NCBI GenBank assembly: GCA_963765265.1
Contig: CAVXVN010000003.1
Coordinates: 266,494-330,493 of the forward strand
Origin: Bacillus_BD sp963765265
GTDB lineage: Bacteria; Bacillota; Bacilli; Bacillales; Cytobacillaceae
Reading direction: 5' to 3'
DNA length: 64,000 bases
A program made the position numbers and the translations under genes. The notes beneath the pieces were generated by a model that searched no databases, was not told the DNA's origin, and saw only the letters and a list, made by a program, of their open reading frames with translations. Positions 37,259 to 47,257 of this stretch are shown here, one piece after another (within the stretch, counting starts at the first letter, position 1; every line of letters begins with the position of its first letter).

Positions 37259-37883
37259 AGTATTGTTTGTTGATGATCATGAAATGGTGAGAATTGGAGT
37301 TTCTGCCTATTTAACCGCTCAGCCTGATATTGAAGTGATAGGTGAAGCAGATAATGGAAAAACAGCGATCGAGTTAGCCCTTTCCCTTAGACCAGATATC
37401 ATACTCATGGATTTAGTGATGAAAGAAATGGATGGAATTGAGGCAACGAGACAGATTATTGAAAAATGGCCTGAAGCAAAAATTATTATTGTGACCAGCT
37501 TTTTAGATGATGAAAAAGTATATCCTGCTCTTGAAGCAGGTGCGACAAGCTATATGTTGAAAACATCAAAAGCAAGTGAGATTGCCGATGCAGTGCGCTC
37601 AACATTCGGTGGCCAATCTATTTTAGAGCCTGAAGTAACTGGGAAAATGATGCTGAAAATGCGACAAAAAAATAAACATGAGCTTCATGAAGAGTTAACA
37701 AGCAGGGAAATGGAAATTCTTCTCCTTATTGCAGAGGGAAAAAGCAATCAAGAAATAGCGGATGAACTTTTTATTGCTTTAAAAACGGTGAAAACACATG
37801 TCAGCAATATCTTGAGTAAGTTGCAGGTACAGGACCGGACTCAAGCAGTCATTTATGCGTTCAAGCACTCACTTGTAAAATAA
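37251..37883 (+). CDS. liaR: LiaR, NarL/FixJ family response regulator
   Basis: The 210-residue protein has a receiver domain with Asp8, Asp9, phospho-acceptor Asp54 and the conserved TSFLDDEKV and Lys region, and a LuxR-type HTH (LTSREMEILLLIAEGKSNQEIA split by a short linker). ATG 37251 has GGTGAGG just upstream; an in-frame GTG lies at 37242. LiaR activates liaIH. It overlaps liaS by eight bases. Confidence 0.92.
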   Translation: MIKVLFVDDHEMVRIGVSAYLTAQPDIEVIGEADNGKTAIELALSLRPDIILMDLVMKEMDGIEATRQIIEKWPEAKIIIVTSFLDDEKVYPALEAGATSYMLKTSKASEIADAVRSTFGGQSILEPEVTGKMMLKMRQKNKHELHEELTSREMEILLLIAEGKSNQEIADELFIALKTVKTHVSNILSKLQVQDRTQAVIYAFKHSLVK

Positions 37884-37926
37884 GCGGCTTAACCAAAGGG
37901 AGTAAGACCCCACAATGATCGATTGT

Positions 37927-37974
37927 GTGCCTGACACCGCAAAAAAACATTTGTCTTTTTGCGGTGTCAGGCAC
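37927..37974. repeat. Perfect 19-base inverted repeat of the GGTGCCTGACACC family
   Basis: GTGCCTGACACCGCAAAAA (37927-37945) is perfectly repeated in inverse at 37956-37974. There is no T run after it. It separates liaR from the siroheme genes. Confidence 0.75.
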
Positions 37975-38031
37975 CGTTGTATCCCCATGTTGAAAGTTTT
38001 CTTTATAAATGATTCGGGAGGATGGCCACAT

Positions 38032-39483
38032 ATGAGTAAAGGAAAAGTGTTTTTAGTTGGGGCTGGACCTGGAGATATTGGATTAATCACGGTAAAAGGA
38101 TTGGAAGCGATCAAACAGGCGGACGTTATTTTATATGATCGACTGGCAAATCCCAAATTACTCTATTTCGCACCGGTAGATTGTGAATTGATCTATTGTG
38201 GAAAATTGCCTGATCGTCACACATTAAGACAAGATGGAATTAATGATCTTTTAGTAGAAAAAGCATTAGAAGGGAAAAGAGTTGTTCGGCTAAAAGGCGG
38301 AGATCCTGGTGTTTTCGGTCGAGTTGGAGAGGAAGCGGAAAGCTTAGCAGATGCGGGTATTCAATATGAAATGGTTCCAGGGATTTCATCTGGAATGGCA
38401 GCTCCGCTTTACGCTGGAATTCCCGTTACTCATAGGCAATTTGGTGAAACATTCGCGATTGTCACAGCACATAGTCAAGCAAAGGAAGGAAAGCCTATTC
38501 TCGATTGGAAAGCACTTGCAAACGGGATCGACACGATTGCTTTCTATATGGGAGTAGCCAATCTTTCTTATATTTGTCAAAACTTAATGGCAAATGGAAG
38601 GCCACCAGAAACACCGATTATTTTAATTCAGTGGGGAACCTTTAGTAGACAAAAGACCTTGGAAGGTACACTTGCAACGATTGCTGATTTGGCAGCGGCG
38701 CAAAAGTTTAGTAATCCAGCCATTACACTTGTTGGTGAAATCATTTCACTCAGAGAGAAGATCAATTGGTTTGAGAAAAAACCATTATTTGGCCGTCAAA
38801 TTCTCCTTGCTAGAACTGGTCATAATCCAAGCAGTTTAGCACAAGCTTTAACAGAGCAAGGAGCGGATGTGATTGAATTTCCAAAATGGAAAAGCAAGAA
38901 AATCCCTTTTGATCAAGAAATTTTACATAAGATCACTGCTTACGAAAAGATATTATTCACTTCCGTTGAAAGTGTAACTCATTTTTTTCAACTATTGAGG
39001 AAGGAACAATTCGATCTTCGGAGTCTTTCAGCAGAATTGTTCGGTTTATCTCAAAAAACGGTTACAGCCTTAAATGAAAAAGGACTGATGGCAGAGGTGG
39101 TTGACCAAATTGAACAGAATGAACCGTTACTTGTAGTGGGAGATAACCGAGTGAATAAATATCAATACGCTAATTTCGATATTTTGATCACAGGCGAAAA
39201 TATCATCGATGAAAAATACTTACCGATTATAAAAAAGATGCTTGCAGAAGCAAGTCCCGATACGATCGTATTTCCGAGTGCTCAATCAGTCAAAATGTTT
39301 TTTGAAGAAGAAGTGGTATCAGAGTTATTCCCGTCTGAATTCATTCATGACGTAAACGTCGTTTGTATGGGAGAACGAACTTCGACAGCTGCACAATTCT
39401 ATGGAGTTCAACCTGATGCAAAACCGGAAACACCGACAACTGAAGCGTTAATTAAGTGTATTGTAAGCTGTTCGATAAATTAA
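38032..39483 (+). CDS. Uroporphyrinogen-III C-methyltransferase / uroporphyrinogen-III synthase fusion
   Basis: The protein has about 483 residues and two domains. The SAM-dependent methyltransferase (about 1-245) has VFLVGAGPGDIGLITVKG, YDRL and RLKGGDPGVFGR. A HemD-like synthase domain (about 255-480) follows. The first makes precorrin-2 for siroheme; the second is the CobA-HemD fusion seen in Bacillus nasF-type genes. ATG 38032 is chosen because GGGAGG lies ten bases upstream and family N-termini start here; the codons before it run through a repeat. It is followed 21 bases later by precorrin-2 dehydrogenase. Confidence 0.9.
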   Translation: MSKGKVFLVGAGPGDIGLITVKGLEAIKQADVILYDRLANPKLLYFAPVDCELIYCGKLPDRHTLRQDGINDLLVEKALEGKRVVRLKGGDPGVFGRVGEEAESLADAGIQYEMVPGISSGMAAPLYAGIPVTHRQFGETFAIVTAHSQAKEGKPILDWKALANGIDTIAFYMGVANLSYICQNLMANGRPPETPIILIQWGTFSRQKTLEGTLATIADLAAAQKFSNPAITLVGEIISLREKINWFEKKPLFGRQILLARTGHNPSSLAQALTEQGADVIEFPKWKSKKIPFDQEILHKITAYEKILFTSVESVTHFFQLLRKEQFDLRSLSAELFGLSQKTVTALNEKGLMAEVVDQIEQNEPLLVVGDNRVNKYQYANFDILITGENIIDEKYLPIIKKMLAEASPDTIVFPSAQSVKMFFEEEVVSELFPSEFIHDVNVVCMGERTSTAAQFYGVQPDAKPETPTTEALIKCIVSCSIN

Positions 39484-39504
39484 TTAGCTATGAAGGGGCT
39501 TGTC

Positions 39505-40142
39505 ATGGTCTATTATCCAATTAATCTTAATTTGCATGGAAGAAAGGTAGTTGTCATTGGTGGTGGGAGAATAGCTGAACGGAAGATTACGGGGTTGATT
39601 GAGGCAATGGCAGCTGTCACGGTGGTTAGTCCAAAGTTAACTCCTGAATTAATGATGTATGCCGAAGAGGGTAAAATTGACTTGGAAGGAAAAAGGACTT
39701 TACTGCTGAGGATATTCACGACGCTTTTCTTGTTATTGCAGCCACCAATCAGCCAGAAATCAACCTTTCTATTAAAAAGGCAGCGGCACCCCATCAGCTC
39801 GTTAGTATGGTGGATAATCCAGAAGAGTCCGATTTTATTCTTCCTGCTGTTGTGAATCAGGGGAAATTAAGCATTACGGTTTCGACATCGGGTGCTAGTC
39901 CGATCCTTGCAAAAAAGATTAAGCAAGAAATTGCCGATCAATTTGGTCCAGAGTATAAGGAATATGTTGATTTTTTATACTCTTGTCGAAAGAGGATTCT
40001 AGAAAAAATCGACGATCCAAAAATAAAAAAACTTTTATTGTCAGAAATAACAGAACCTACTTATTTACAGAGTAAAACTAGAAAAGAAGATTTCAAAGCA
40101 AAAATGAATCAACTACTAAACCACGATTTACATGACCGCTAA
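39505..40142 (+). pseudogene. Precorrin-2 dehydrogenase/sirohydrochlorin ferrochelatase-like protein, frameshifted near 39692-39700
   Basis: Precorrin-2 dehydrogenase oxidises the product of the preceding enzyme on the way to siroheme. The N-terminus YYPINLNLHGRKVVVIGGG with the NAD motif GGGRIAERK is clear. The frame then breaks at GGAAAAAGGACTTTAC; adding one A restores KDFTAEDIHDAFLVIAATNQPEINLSI. The second frame runs to 40142 with SMVDNPEESDFILPA. Joined length is about 212 residues, as in the short SirC/YlnF type. ATG 39505 has AAGGGG six bases upstream. The homopolymer position suggests a sequencing error. Confidence 0.85.
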
Positions 40143-40145
40143 CCT

Positions 40146-40212
40146 AACTCAGTACGCCAACACCCAAAAAAGACATTTGTCTTTCCTGAGGTGTTGGCGT
40201 ACTGAGTTTTTA
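40146..40212 (+). terminator. Terminator of the siroheme operon
   Basis: A perfect 19-base inverted repeat (40146-40164 with 40190-40208) is followed by T5. The loop contains AAAAGACATTTGTCTTT, shared with the dispersed repeat family. Confidence 0.8.
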
Positions 40213-40381
40213 TTTGGATAAATATTCTAGGGACTTGTCTCATATGTTATAGAGTACTTATTTTTAAAGGGAATTTACCCGAGCGAGCTATGGTAAAATC
40301 TGAGCGCAATACATCAAGACGTATTTGATATCTAGTCATCTGGAAATTTTCCAGTTTAGGAGTATGAAAAAGGAGTGGCAT

Positions 40382-41713
40382 ATGAATCCATTTTTAAAAG
40401 GAACGATTTTACTCATTGCAGCAGCCTTCATTGGAGAATGTGTTGAGTTTTTCATCAATATGGTTTTAGCAAGGGAACTTGGGGAGAACGGGCTTGGTCT
40501 GTATATGTCCATTTTGCCAACTGTATTTTTAATTGTGCTCCTTGCAAGCTTTGAAATGCCTATTTCAATATCGAAATTTATTGCCGAAAAGGATAAACGA
40601 ATTCATCAAAGTATGCTTAGTCATGTACTGAAATGGACGATTATGACAACGGCCGTATTAATGGTGGTTGTGACTATTGTTTTGCCTTTTGTTCCCGTAT
40701 TTGATCAATATCATCCTATTTTTAGATGGCTTGTGCTAATCTTGATTCCAATTGTCTCATTTACTTCCATTGCAAGAGGGTATTTTATGGGGAAATCACA
40801 AATGAGCAAAATAGCTGTGGCTAACTTTCTGCGTAAAATCGTCCAACTCCTGCTCCTTGTTTATTTATTTCAACTCTTCCAATTTGATACACATATGGCC
40901 GTATTAATTGCATTTTGTACACTTATCGGAAGTGATTTAGTTGTTTTTTTATACCTTTTTCATGTATTTATGATTCAGTATCAATATATGAAAAAGCAAC
41001 CATCAAAAAAGCTCCATGGTAAAGTGGTTATGAAAAATTTAATGGCAGTGTCTATTCCAACGACAGCTTTACGTGTTTTTCATGCGATTACTTCGTCCAT
41101 TGAGCCATTTTTAATTACAGGAGCACTCTACTACGCCGGTGTAGGGAAGGAAATGGCTACAGAACAATTTGGTATGGTCGCAGGAATTGCTATGGTCATT
41201 GGTTCGTTCCCTACCTTTATTTCACATTCATTAATGATCATGCTGATCCCAACCATTTCAAAGGAAAATGCAGAAAAAAATATTGAATACTTGCAAAGAT
41301 TACTTCAGCAAATTATGCTTCTGACATTTTTATACGGAGTTCCTGCTGTTGCCGCTTGTTACCTTTTTGCTGAACCACTTACAAGTACTTTCTTTCACTC
41401 AGAAGGCGCTGCTCGTTATTTGCAGCTGCTCTGGCCATGTTTTCTTTTTCGTTTTTTTGTGATGCCACTTCAGGCTTATTTAATTGGACTTGGACTAATG
41501 AAGGATGCCTTTATTCATGGGGTATGGGCAACAACGATTGCGTTTGTCATTATGTATTTCCTCGGATCAAGCAGCAACTTTCAAATGGATGGAATTATCA
41601 TCGGCATAAATGCGGAAGCCATTCTATTAACGATGATGCATTATATGACTGTCTGTAAAAAAATTGGGGTATCCATCTTTATGTCCCCACTAAAACAAAT
41701 GAAATCATCTTGA
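40382..41713 (+). CDS. SpoVB/MurJ-type flippase (MOP superfamily)
   Basis: The 443-residue protein has about twelve membrane helices. Its start NPFLKGTILLIAAAFIGECVEFF resembles the first helix of SpoVB-like polysaccharide/lipid flippases, and ARELGENGLGLYMSI and SIPTTALRVFHAITSSIEP are family-typical. SpoVB is needed for spore cortex peptidoglycan; YtgP/MurJ flip lipid II. It is shorter than either (about 520-540), so it is a paralogue of uncertain substrate. AAAGGAG lies nine bases before ATG 40382. Confidence 0.78.
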   Translation: MNPFLKGTILLIAAAFIGECVEFFINMVLARELGENGLGLYMSILPTVFLIVLLASFEMPISISKFIAEKDKRIHQSMLSHVLKWTIMTTAVLMVVVTIVLPFVPVFDQYHPIFRWLVLILIPIVSFTSIARGYFMGKSQMSKIAVANFLRKIVQLLLLVYLFQLFQFDTHMAVLIAFCTLIGSDLVVFLYLFHVFMIQYQYMKKQPSKKLHGKVVMKNLMAVSIPTTALRVFHAITSSIEPFLITGALYYAGVGKEMATEQFGMVAGIAMVIGSFPTFISHSLMIMLIPTISKENAEKNIEYLQRLLQQIMLLTFLYGVPAVAACYLFAEPLTSTFFHSEGAARYLQLLWPCFLFRFFVMPLQAYLIGLGLMKDAFIHGVWATTIAFVIMYFLGSSSNFQMDGIIIGINAEAILLTMMHYMTVCKKIGVSIFMSPLKQMKSS

Positions 41714-41858
41714 ATTGAATATTGAATAGATAAATTAGTGAACGTAGTTTTTTGTCTAGTAATAAAAATTCAGTTATACTAATATTATGTAAATAAGCGG
41801 AATTTGTTAGGGACGCAAATAAACCGAATGAACAGTATTGTTGTAAAGGAGCTCGAAT

Positions 41859-42371
41859 ATGGAAAATAAAAAATATTGCCGGGAATCGTTAGCAATAAAA
41901 ACAAGTCTGGTTTCACCACCTGACACAAATATTCACGGAACCATGTTTGGTGGGAAACTGATGGCATACATTGATGATGTAGCAGCGATTGCAGCTATGC
42001 GGCATGCGAGAAAACTAGCGGTGACCGCATCAAGTGATTCAGTAGATTTTCTTCATCCCATTATTGAGGGAAATTCAGTTTGTTTGGAGGCTTTTGTTTC
42101 ATATACGGGAAGAACATCAATGGAGATATTTGTAAAAGTTGTTTCTGAAAATATGCTTACCGGAGATCGCCATATTTGTGCTGTTTCCTTTTTAACATTT
42201 GTTGCATTAGATGAAAATGGACAACCTTCTGAAGTTCCACAAGTAGTTCCACAGTCGGAGGAAGAAAAGCTTTTATATGAAACGGCCAAAGACAGGCTAG
42301 AAATTCGTAAAAAGCGGAGAAAAGATAGTGAGGAGCGGGCAAAGAGTTTTAAAGGGAAATATCCTTGGTAA
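41859..42371 (+). CDS. ykhA: Acyl-CoA thioesterase, hotdog fold (YkhA type)
   Basis: The 170-residue hotdog protein has the family motifs PPDTNIHGTMFGGKLMAYID and VDFLHPI and a C-terminal basic tail (RKKRRKDSEERAK). Members hydrolyse acyl-CoA thioesters in the cytoplasm. AAAGGAGCTCGAAT precedes the ATG. Monocistronic. Confidence 0.88.
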   Translation: MENKKYCRESLAIKTSLVSPPDTNIHGTMFGGKLMAYIDDVAAIAAMRHARKLAVTASSDSVDFLHPIIEGNSVCLEAFVSYTGRTSMEIFVKVVSENMLTGDRHICAVSFLTFVALDENGQPSEVPQVVPQSEEEKLLYETAKDRLEIRKKRRKDSEERAKSFKGKYPW

Positions 42372-42430
42372 GTCAAAGAAAGACGAATAAATAGAGCGGA
42401 TTTTCACTTTTTTAAAGCAAAGTTTACATC

Positions 42431-42462
42431 AAAAAAGGGAATCGAAACTAGTTTCGATTCCC
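42431..42462 (-). terminator. Terminator of mscL
   Basis: A perfect 12-base stem (42462-42451 with 42448-42437) is followed on the minus strand by T6. Confidence 0.85.
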
Positions 42463-42498
42463 TACATCTGATTTATAAATGAATATTCAAAGCAATAA

Positions 42499-42903
42499 TT
42501 ACTCGTTTGATTGTGAATGATTGCTGGCTTGTTGATTACTCTTTAATAAATCACGAATTTCAGTTAACAATTCTTCCTTTGCATCAATAACAGGTGCACT
42601 TTCTGTCACTTCTTCTTTTTTCTTAAAACGGCTAATTAGACGGATAAAGAGGAAGATAGAGAAAGCAATAATGAAAAAGTCTACGACTGTTTGGAGAAAG
42701 GCACCATATTTAATTACCGCGTCTCCATATGTAATAGAAAGTTTAGAAAAGTCAACTCCGCCTAACAGTAAACCCACAATCGGCATGATTAAATCTGCGA
42801 CAAGAGATGCAACAATTTTCCCAAACGCTCCACCAATGACAACCCCAACGGCTAAATCTAAAACATTTCCTTTTAATGCAAACTTTTTAAATTCAGACCA
42901 CAT
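42499..42903 (-). CDS. mscL: Large-conductance mechanosensitive channel MscL
   Basis: The 134-residue protein has the highly conserved N-terminus FKKFALKGNVLDLAVGVVIG, two membrane helices (about 15-45 and 70-95) and a cytoplasmic helix at the end. It opens under membrane tension and protects against hypo-osmotic shock. Confidence 0.96.
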   Translation of the reverse strand: MWSEFKKFALKGNVLDLAVGVVIGGAFGKIVASLVADLIMPIVGLLLGGVDFSKLSITYGDAVIKYGAFLQTVVDFFIIAFSIFLFIRLISRFKKKEEVTESAPVIDAKEELLTEIRDLLKSNQQASNHSQSNE

Positions 42904-42946
42904 TTTTTTTACTCCTTTTTACTTTGGGTTTGTTAAATAATGCTCA

Positions 42947-43219
42947 TTAATACTTAATCGTGAATGACTGGAAGTGATCGGTTTGTTCCTTTTCGGTAAT
43001 TTCCAAATTCAAAATTTTAGAAAAAGGATTGCCTCTTCGTAGGTCTTCTATAAAGGGATCGAGCTGGTCCTTAGTCCCTAATGCGCAAATTTCAACTGTA
43101 TCATCCGATACGTTTCTTGCCCATCCTGTCACTCCATATTGGACTGCTTTCATCTGCGAAAAGTAACGATAGCCTACACTTTGTACTTTTCCAGAAACAA
43201 TAATATGCAACTGGATCAT
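42947..43219 (-). CDS. acyP: Acylphosphatase
   Basis: The 90-residue protein has the acylphosphatase signature GKVQSVGYRYF with catalytic Arg and the second motif GWARNVSDDTVEI with catalytic Asn. It hydrolyses acylphosphates such as acetyl or carbamoyl phosphate. It lies 43 bases from mscL on the same strand. Confidence 0.94.
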   Translation of the reverse strand: MIQLHIIVSGKVQSVGYRYFSQMKAVQYGVTGWARNVSDDTVEICALGTKDQLDPFIEDLRRGNPFSKILNLEITEKEQTDHFQSFTIKY

Positions 43220-43313
43220 TTCTTACCCCTCCGCTGTACGTATAAGTTCCATATTCCTTTAATACTCCCATAAATGAATGGGTGATGCAATATGTGATTG
43301 GTTCTTTTATTTT

Positions 43314-43357
43314 CAATAAAAGAACCATGTGGAAAATTATTGTTTCCACATGGTTCT
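43314..43357 (-). terminator. Terminator of ampS
   Basis: A 15-base stem AGAACCATGTGGAAA (arms 43357-43343 and 43335-43321) is followed on the minus strand by TTTATTG. Confidence 0.75.
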
Positions 43358-43397
43358 AATTACAATGAATGAATAAAGGATTATGAGTCTTTCTTAA

Positions 43398-44630
43398 TTA
43401 GAAAGCCCAGTCTCCTTTTCTAAATACAGGTTCGATTTTACCATCAGCAGTAATTCCGTCAATGTCCATTTCGGATGAGCCAATCATAAAGTCAACATGT
43501 GTTAAGCTTTCGTTTAAGCCGTTTGCTTGTAGTTCTTCTGCAGACATCGTTTTCCCACCTTCAATACAAAATGCATAAGCACTGCCAATAGCGAGATGAT
43601 TAGAGGCATTTTCATCAAATAAGGTGTTGAAAAATAAAATATTAGACTGAGAAATGGGTGAGTTATACGGAACAAGAGCAACTTCTCCTAAATAATGTGA
43701 CCCTTCATCTGTTGCAACAAGTTGTTTTAAGATTTCTTCACCTTCTTTTGCTCTAACATCCATAATTCTTCCGTTTTCAAAAGTAATGGTAAATTCATCG
43801 ATAATATTTCCACCATAGCTAAGTGGTTTCGTGCTTGAAACAGTACCGTTTACACCTGTTTTATTTGGAACGGTGAAGACTTCCTCAGTAGGCATATTCG
43901 CCATAAACTCAAAGCCTTTTTCATTCGTACTACCTGCACCACACCATATATGTTTTTCAGGAAGTTCAATCGTTAAGTCTGTGCCTGGAGCGGTATAGTG
44001 AAGTTTTTTATATTTTTTATGATTTAAGTAATCTACTTTTTCATGAAGGGCTTCATCGTGTTTTTTCCAAGAGGCTACGGGATCTTCTGAATGGATTCTC
44101 AATGTATAAAAAATGGCCTCCCAAAGCTTTTCCATTCGTGCTTCTTTTGGTTCATCTGGAAATACCATATCTGCCCAACTTTGTGATGGAACAGCAATAA
44201 CTGTCCAACTTACTTTATCGGATTGAATAAATTTTCGATATTCGCGAAGAGCTTTACCAGCTGCTTTTTGGTAATTTGCGATTCTTGCTGTTTCCACTCC
44301 TTTTAAAAGAGCAGGGCTTGATGCAAGAATGGACATAAAGGCTGCGCCACTTTCAGCAAGGGCTGTAGTTTCTTTTGCACGCCATTCAGGGTATTCAAGA
44401 AAAGCCTCATCAGGTGCTAAATCATATTTTAATCTAGTAACGGCATCGTCACTCCAATTGACAATAACATCTTTTGCACCTGCCTCATATGCCTTTCTAA
44501 CAACTAAGCGAACAAAATCTTGCCCGTCCAATGTGGCATTTATGACAAGTGTTTGATCTTTTTGTATATTGACACCTACTTCTACCGCTAGCTTTGCATA
44601 CTTTTCTAATTTCTGTTGAAATTCACTCAT
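43398..44630 (-). CDS. ampS: Aminopeptidase AmpS (family M29)
   Basis: The 410-residue thermophilic-type aminopeptidase matches the M29 family along its length. Metal-site segments are visible: IELPEKHIWCGAGSTNEKG, ANMPTEEVFTVPNKTGVNG, ASNHLAIGSAYAFCIEGG and THVDFMIGSSEMDIDGI. These enzymes release N-terminal residues from peptides in the cytoplasm. Monocistronic. Confidence 0.94.
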   Translation of the reverse strand: MSEFQQKLEKYAKLAVEVGVNIQKDQTLVINATLDGQDFVRLVVRKAYEAGAKDVIVNWSDDAVTRLKYDLAPDEAFLEYPEWRAKETTALAESGAAFMSILASSPALLKGVETARIANYQKAAGKALREYRKFIQSDKVSWTVIAVPSQSWADMVFPDEPKEARMEKLWEAIFYTLRIHSEDPVASWKKHDEALHEKVDYLNHKKYKKLHYTAPGTDLTIELPEKHIWCGAGSTNEKGFEFMANMPTEEVFTVPNKTGVNGTVSSTKPLSYGGNIIDEFTITFENGRIMDVRAKEGEEILKQLVATDEGSHYLGEVALVPYNSPISQSNILFFNTLFDENASNHLAIGSAYAFCIEGGKTMSAEELQANGLNESLTHVDFMIGSSEMDIDGITADGKIEPVFRKGDWAF

Positions 44631-44778
44631 ATTTTCCAGCTCCTTTTATTGATCATGATCATATTGAAATATGTATATTATTAATTTACCACTTACCAAG
44701 GAAAAACCTCTTATTAATTTATTTTAGAATGTCGTATGCTATATTTAACTAATGGAAACTTGAAAGGATGTTTTAAAT

Positions 44779-46968
44779 ATGGCAAAAAGCGTTGTAATTG
44801 CTGAAAAACCTTCTGTAGCACGTGACATCGCACGTGTACTGAATTGTAATAAAAAAGGAAATGGGTATCTGGAAGGAAATCAATATATCGTTACGTGGGC
44901 ACTAGGACATCTAGTCACACTGGCTGATCCAGAAAGTTACGATGTGAAATATAAAACATGGAATTTAGAAGATCTCCCCATGCTGCCTGAGCGTTTGAAA
45001 TTAACCGTCATTAAGCAGACTGGAAAACAATTTAATGCTGTTAAAAGTCAACTGACTAGAAGTGATGTCAATGAAATAATTGTGGCTACAGATGCGGGAC
45101 GGGAGGGCGAATTAGTCGCACGTTGGATTATTGATAAAGTGAAAGTCACGAAACCGATTAAACGACTATGGATCTCATCTGTTACGGATAAAGCGATTAA
45201 AGACGGCTTTGCAAACTTGAAGCCTGGCAAATCTTATGACAATTTATATGCTTCTGCAGTCGCACGTTCAGAAGCGGACTGGTATATCGGTCTTAATGCA
45301 ACACGTGCATTAACTACCAGGTTTAATGCACAACTAAACTGTGGTCGTGTACAAACACCTACTGTTGCGATGATTGCAGCACGTGAGGACGAAATCAAAA
45401 ACTTCAAGGCACAGAACTATTACGGAATTGAAGCTCAAACAACAGACCAATTAAAGCTGACTTGGCAGGATGCAAAAGGGAACAGTCGTAGCTTTGATAA
45501 AGAGAAAATCGATGCAATTGTGAAAAAATTGGGCAATAAAAATGCCATTGTAACGGAAATTGAGAAAAAACCTAAGAAATCATTTGCTCCAGGTCTTTAT
45601 GACTTAACAGAACTACAACGTGATGCGAATAAAATCTTTGGTTACTCTGCAAAGGAAACGTTAAATATTATGCAAAAGTTGTATGAGCAGCATAAAGTGT
45701 TAACGTATCCTCGTACAGATTCACGCTTTCTTACATCAGATATCGTTCCAACAATACCTGAGCGTCTTAAAGCATGTGGGATAGGGGAATATCGTTTACT
45801 AACAAGCAAAATCTTAAAAAAACCAATAAAGGCTTCTAAATCGTTTGTTGATGATAGCAAAGTATCTGATCACCATGCGATCATTCCAACTGAAGGATAT
45901 GTGAATTTCTCAGCCTTCACGGATAAAGAACGCAAAATATATGATTTAGTTGTCAAACGCTTCCTAGCCGTATTATTCCCAGCATTCGAGTACGAGCAAT
46001 TAACGCTCCGTGCGAAAATTGGTGATGAGAACTTCGTTGCTAGAGGAAAAACCATTTTATCGATTGGCTGGAAAGAAGTATACGAAAATCGTTTTGAAGA
46101 TGACGATGCAGCAGATGATTTAAAAGAACAAATTTTACCTCGAATTGAAAAAGGCGATACATTAAACGTGAATCTAATCGCACAAACATCAGGTCAAACA
46201 AAGCCGCCTGCACGTTTTAATGAAGCGACGTTACTTTCGGCAATGGAAAATCCTACGAAATATATGGATACGCAAAATAAACAACTGGCTGACACGTTAA
46301 AATCGACTGGTGGACTGGGAACTGTTGCTACACGTGCTGACATTATTGACAAGTTATTCAATTCGTTCCTTATCGAAAAGCGTGGCAAAGACATTCATAT
46401 TACTTCTAAAGGCCGCCAGCTACTGGATTTAGTGCCAAAGGAATTACATTCGCCGCTAACAACAGCAGAGTGGGAACAAAAACTGGAGTTAATTGCAAAA
46501 GGTAAGCTAAAAAAAGAAGTGTTCATTAACGAAATGAAACAACACACAAAGGAAATCGTTGCTGAAATTAAAGCAAGTAATAAAAAATACAAGCACGACA
46601 ACATTTCCACGAAAAATTGTCCAGACTGTGGAAAACCGATGCTTGAAGTGAACGGCAAAAAAGGAAAAATGCTCGTATGCCAAGATCGTGAATGTGGACA
46701 CCGCAAAAACGTCTCGCGTGTCACAAACGCACGCTGCCCACAATGCCATAAAAAGCTTGAGCTGCGCGGGGAAGGGGATGGACAAATTTTCGCATGTAAA
46801 TGTGGATATCGTGAAAAATTATCTACTTTCCAAGATCGCCGCAAAAAAGAATCGGGTGGTAAAGTGGATAAACGTACGGTACAAAAATATTTAAAAAACC
46901 AGCAAAAAGAAGAAGAACCTTTAAATAATGCGTTGGCAGAGGCATTAAAAGGGTTGAAGTTTGATTAA
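44779..46968 (+). CDS. topB: DNA topoisomerase III
   Basis: The 729-residue type IA topoisomerase has an N-terminal Toprim domain (VVIAEKPSVARDIA with Glu9; DAGREGE), catalytic Tyr310 in TYPRTDSR, and two C-terminal zinc clusters (CPDC...CQDRECGH; CPQC...CKCG). Full length for Bacillus TopB. It decatenates DNA and helps resolve recombination intermediates. AAAGGATG lies upstream of ATG 44779. Confidence 0.95.
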   Translation: MAKSVVIAEKPSVARDIARVLNCNKKGNGYLEGNQYIVTWALGHLVTLADPESYDVKYKTWNLEDLPMLPERLKLTVIKQTGKQFNAVKSQLTRSDVNEIIVATDAGREGELVARWIIDKVKVTKPIKRLWISSVTDKAIKDGFANLKPGKSYDNLYASAVARSEADWYIGLNATRALTTRFNAQLNCGRVQTPTVAMIAAREDEIKNFKAQNYYGIEAQTTDQLKLTWQDAKGNSRSFDKEKIDAIVKKLGNKNAIVTEIEKKPKKSFAPGLYDLTELQRDANKIFGYSAKETLNIMQKLYEQHKVLTYPRTDSRFLTSDIVPTIPERLKACGIGEYRLLTSKILKKPIKASKSFVDDSKVSDHHAIIPTEGYVNFSAFTDKERKIYDLVVKRFLAVLFPAFEYEQLTLRAKIGDENFVARGKTILSIGWKEVYENRFEDDDAADDLKEQILPRIEKGDTLNVNLIAQTSGQTKPPARFNEATLLSAMENPTKYMDTQNKQLADTLKSTGGLGTVATRADIIDKLFNSFLIEKRGKDIHITSKGRQLLDLVPKELHSPLTTAEWEQKLELIAKGKLKKEVFINEMKQHTKEIVAEIKASNKKYKHDNISTKNCPDCGKPMLEVNGKKGKMLVCQDRECGHRKNVSRVTNARCPQCHKKLELRGEGDGQIFACKCGYREKLSTFQDRRKKESGGKVDKRTVQKYLKNQQKEEEPLNNALAEALKGLKFD

Positions 46969-47002
46969 CTTTATTCTTGCTTGAAATAAAATATAAAAAT
47001 TC

Positions 47003-47045
47003 GAGCACCCTTCTATTTTAATTTTATAGGAGGGTGCTCTTTGCT
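47003..47045 (+). terminator. Terminator of topB
   Basis: GAGCACCCT (47003-47011) pairs with AGGGTGCTC (47031-47039), with an inner CTAT/ATAG pair, then a T-rich tail. Confidence 0.8.
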
Positions 47046-47092
47046 TTTAGAAGAGAAAGGTAATTTCCAGCTTGACCTGTCCTCAAAATGTC

Positions 47093-47257
47093 CTATCTTT
47101 CACTATTATTTTCAATTCGATTTTTAAAAGCTTCTTGAGTTACAAGAAGTTCTTCATCTTCTTGAGCTTCTGTTGTATGTCTTTCAACTAGCGTGTTTTC
47201 AGGAAAGTTTCCTGGATGATTCTTCTTTTTGTGATCAAACTGCTTACCACGACCCAT
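47093..47257 (-). CDS. Small hydrophilic protein, 54 aa, unknown function
   Basis: ATG 47257 has AAAGGAG about ten bases upstream, so the start is well supported. The product begins MGRGKQFDHKKKNHPG, is basic at the N-terminus and acidic after residue 20, and has no hydrophobic segment. I do not recognise a family. Its promoter region contains a perfect inverted repeat GACAATTATT/AATAATTGTC (47307-47316 with 47323-47332), possibly an operator. Confidence 0.6.
   Translation of the reverse strand: MGRGKQFDHKKKNHPGNFPENTLVERHTTEAQEDEELLVTQEAFKNRIENNSER

Noticed and set aside
37915..38031. Upstream in-frame extension of the CobA-HemD gene
   Set aside because: It runs through an inverted repeat and family N-termini begin at 38032 with a good ribosome binding site.
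44650..44661. TGATCATGATCA palindrome upstream of ampS
   Set aside because: Simple overlapping TGATCA repeats; no related site nearby and no supporting context.
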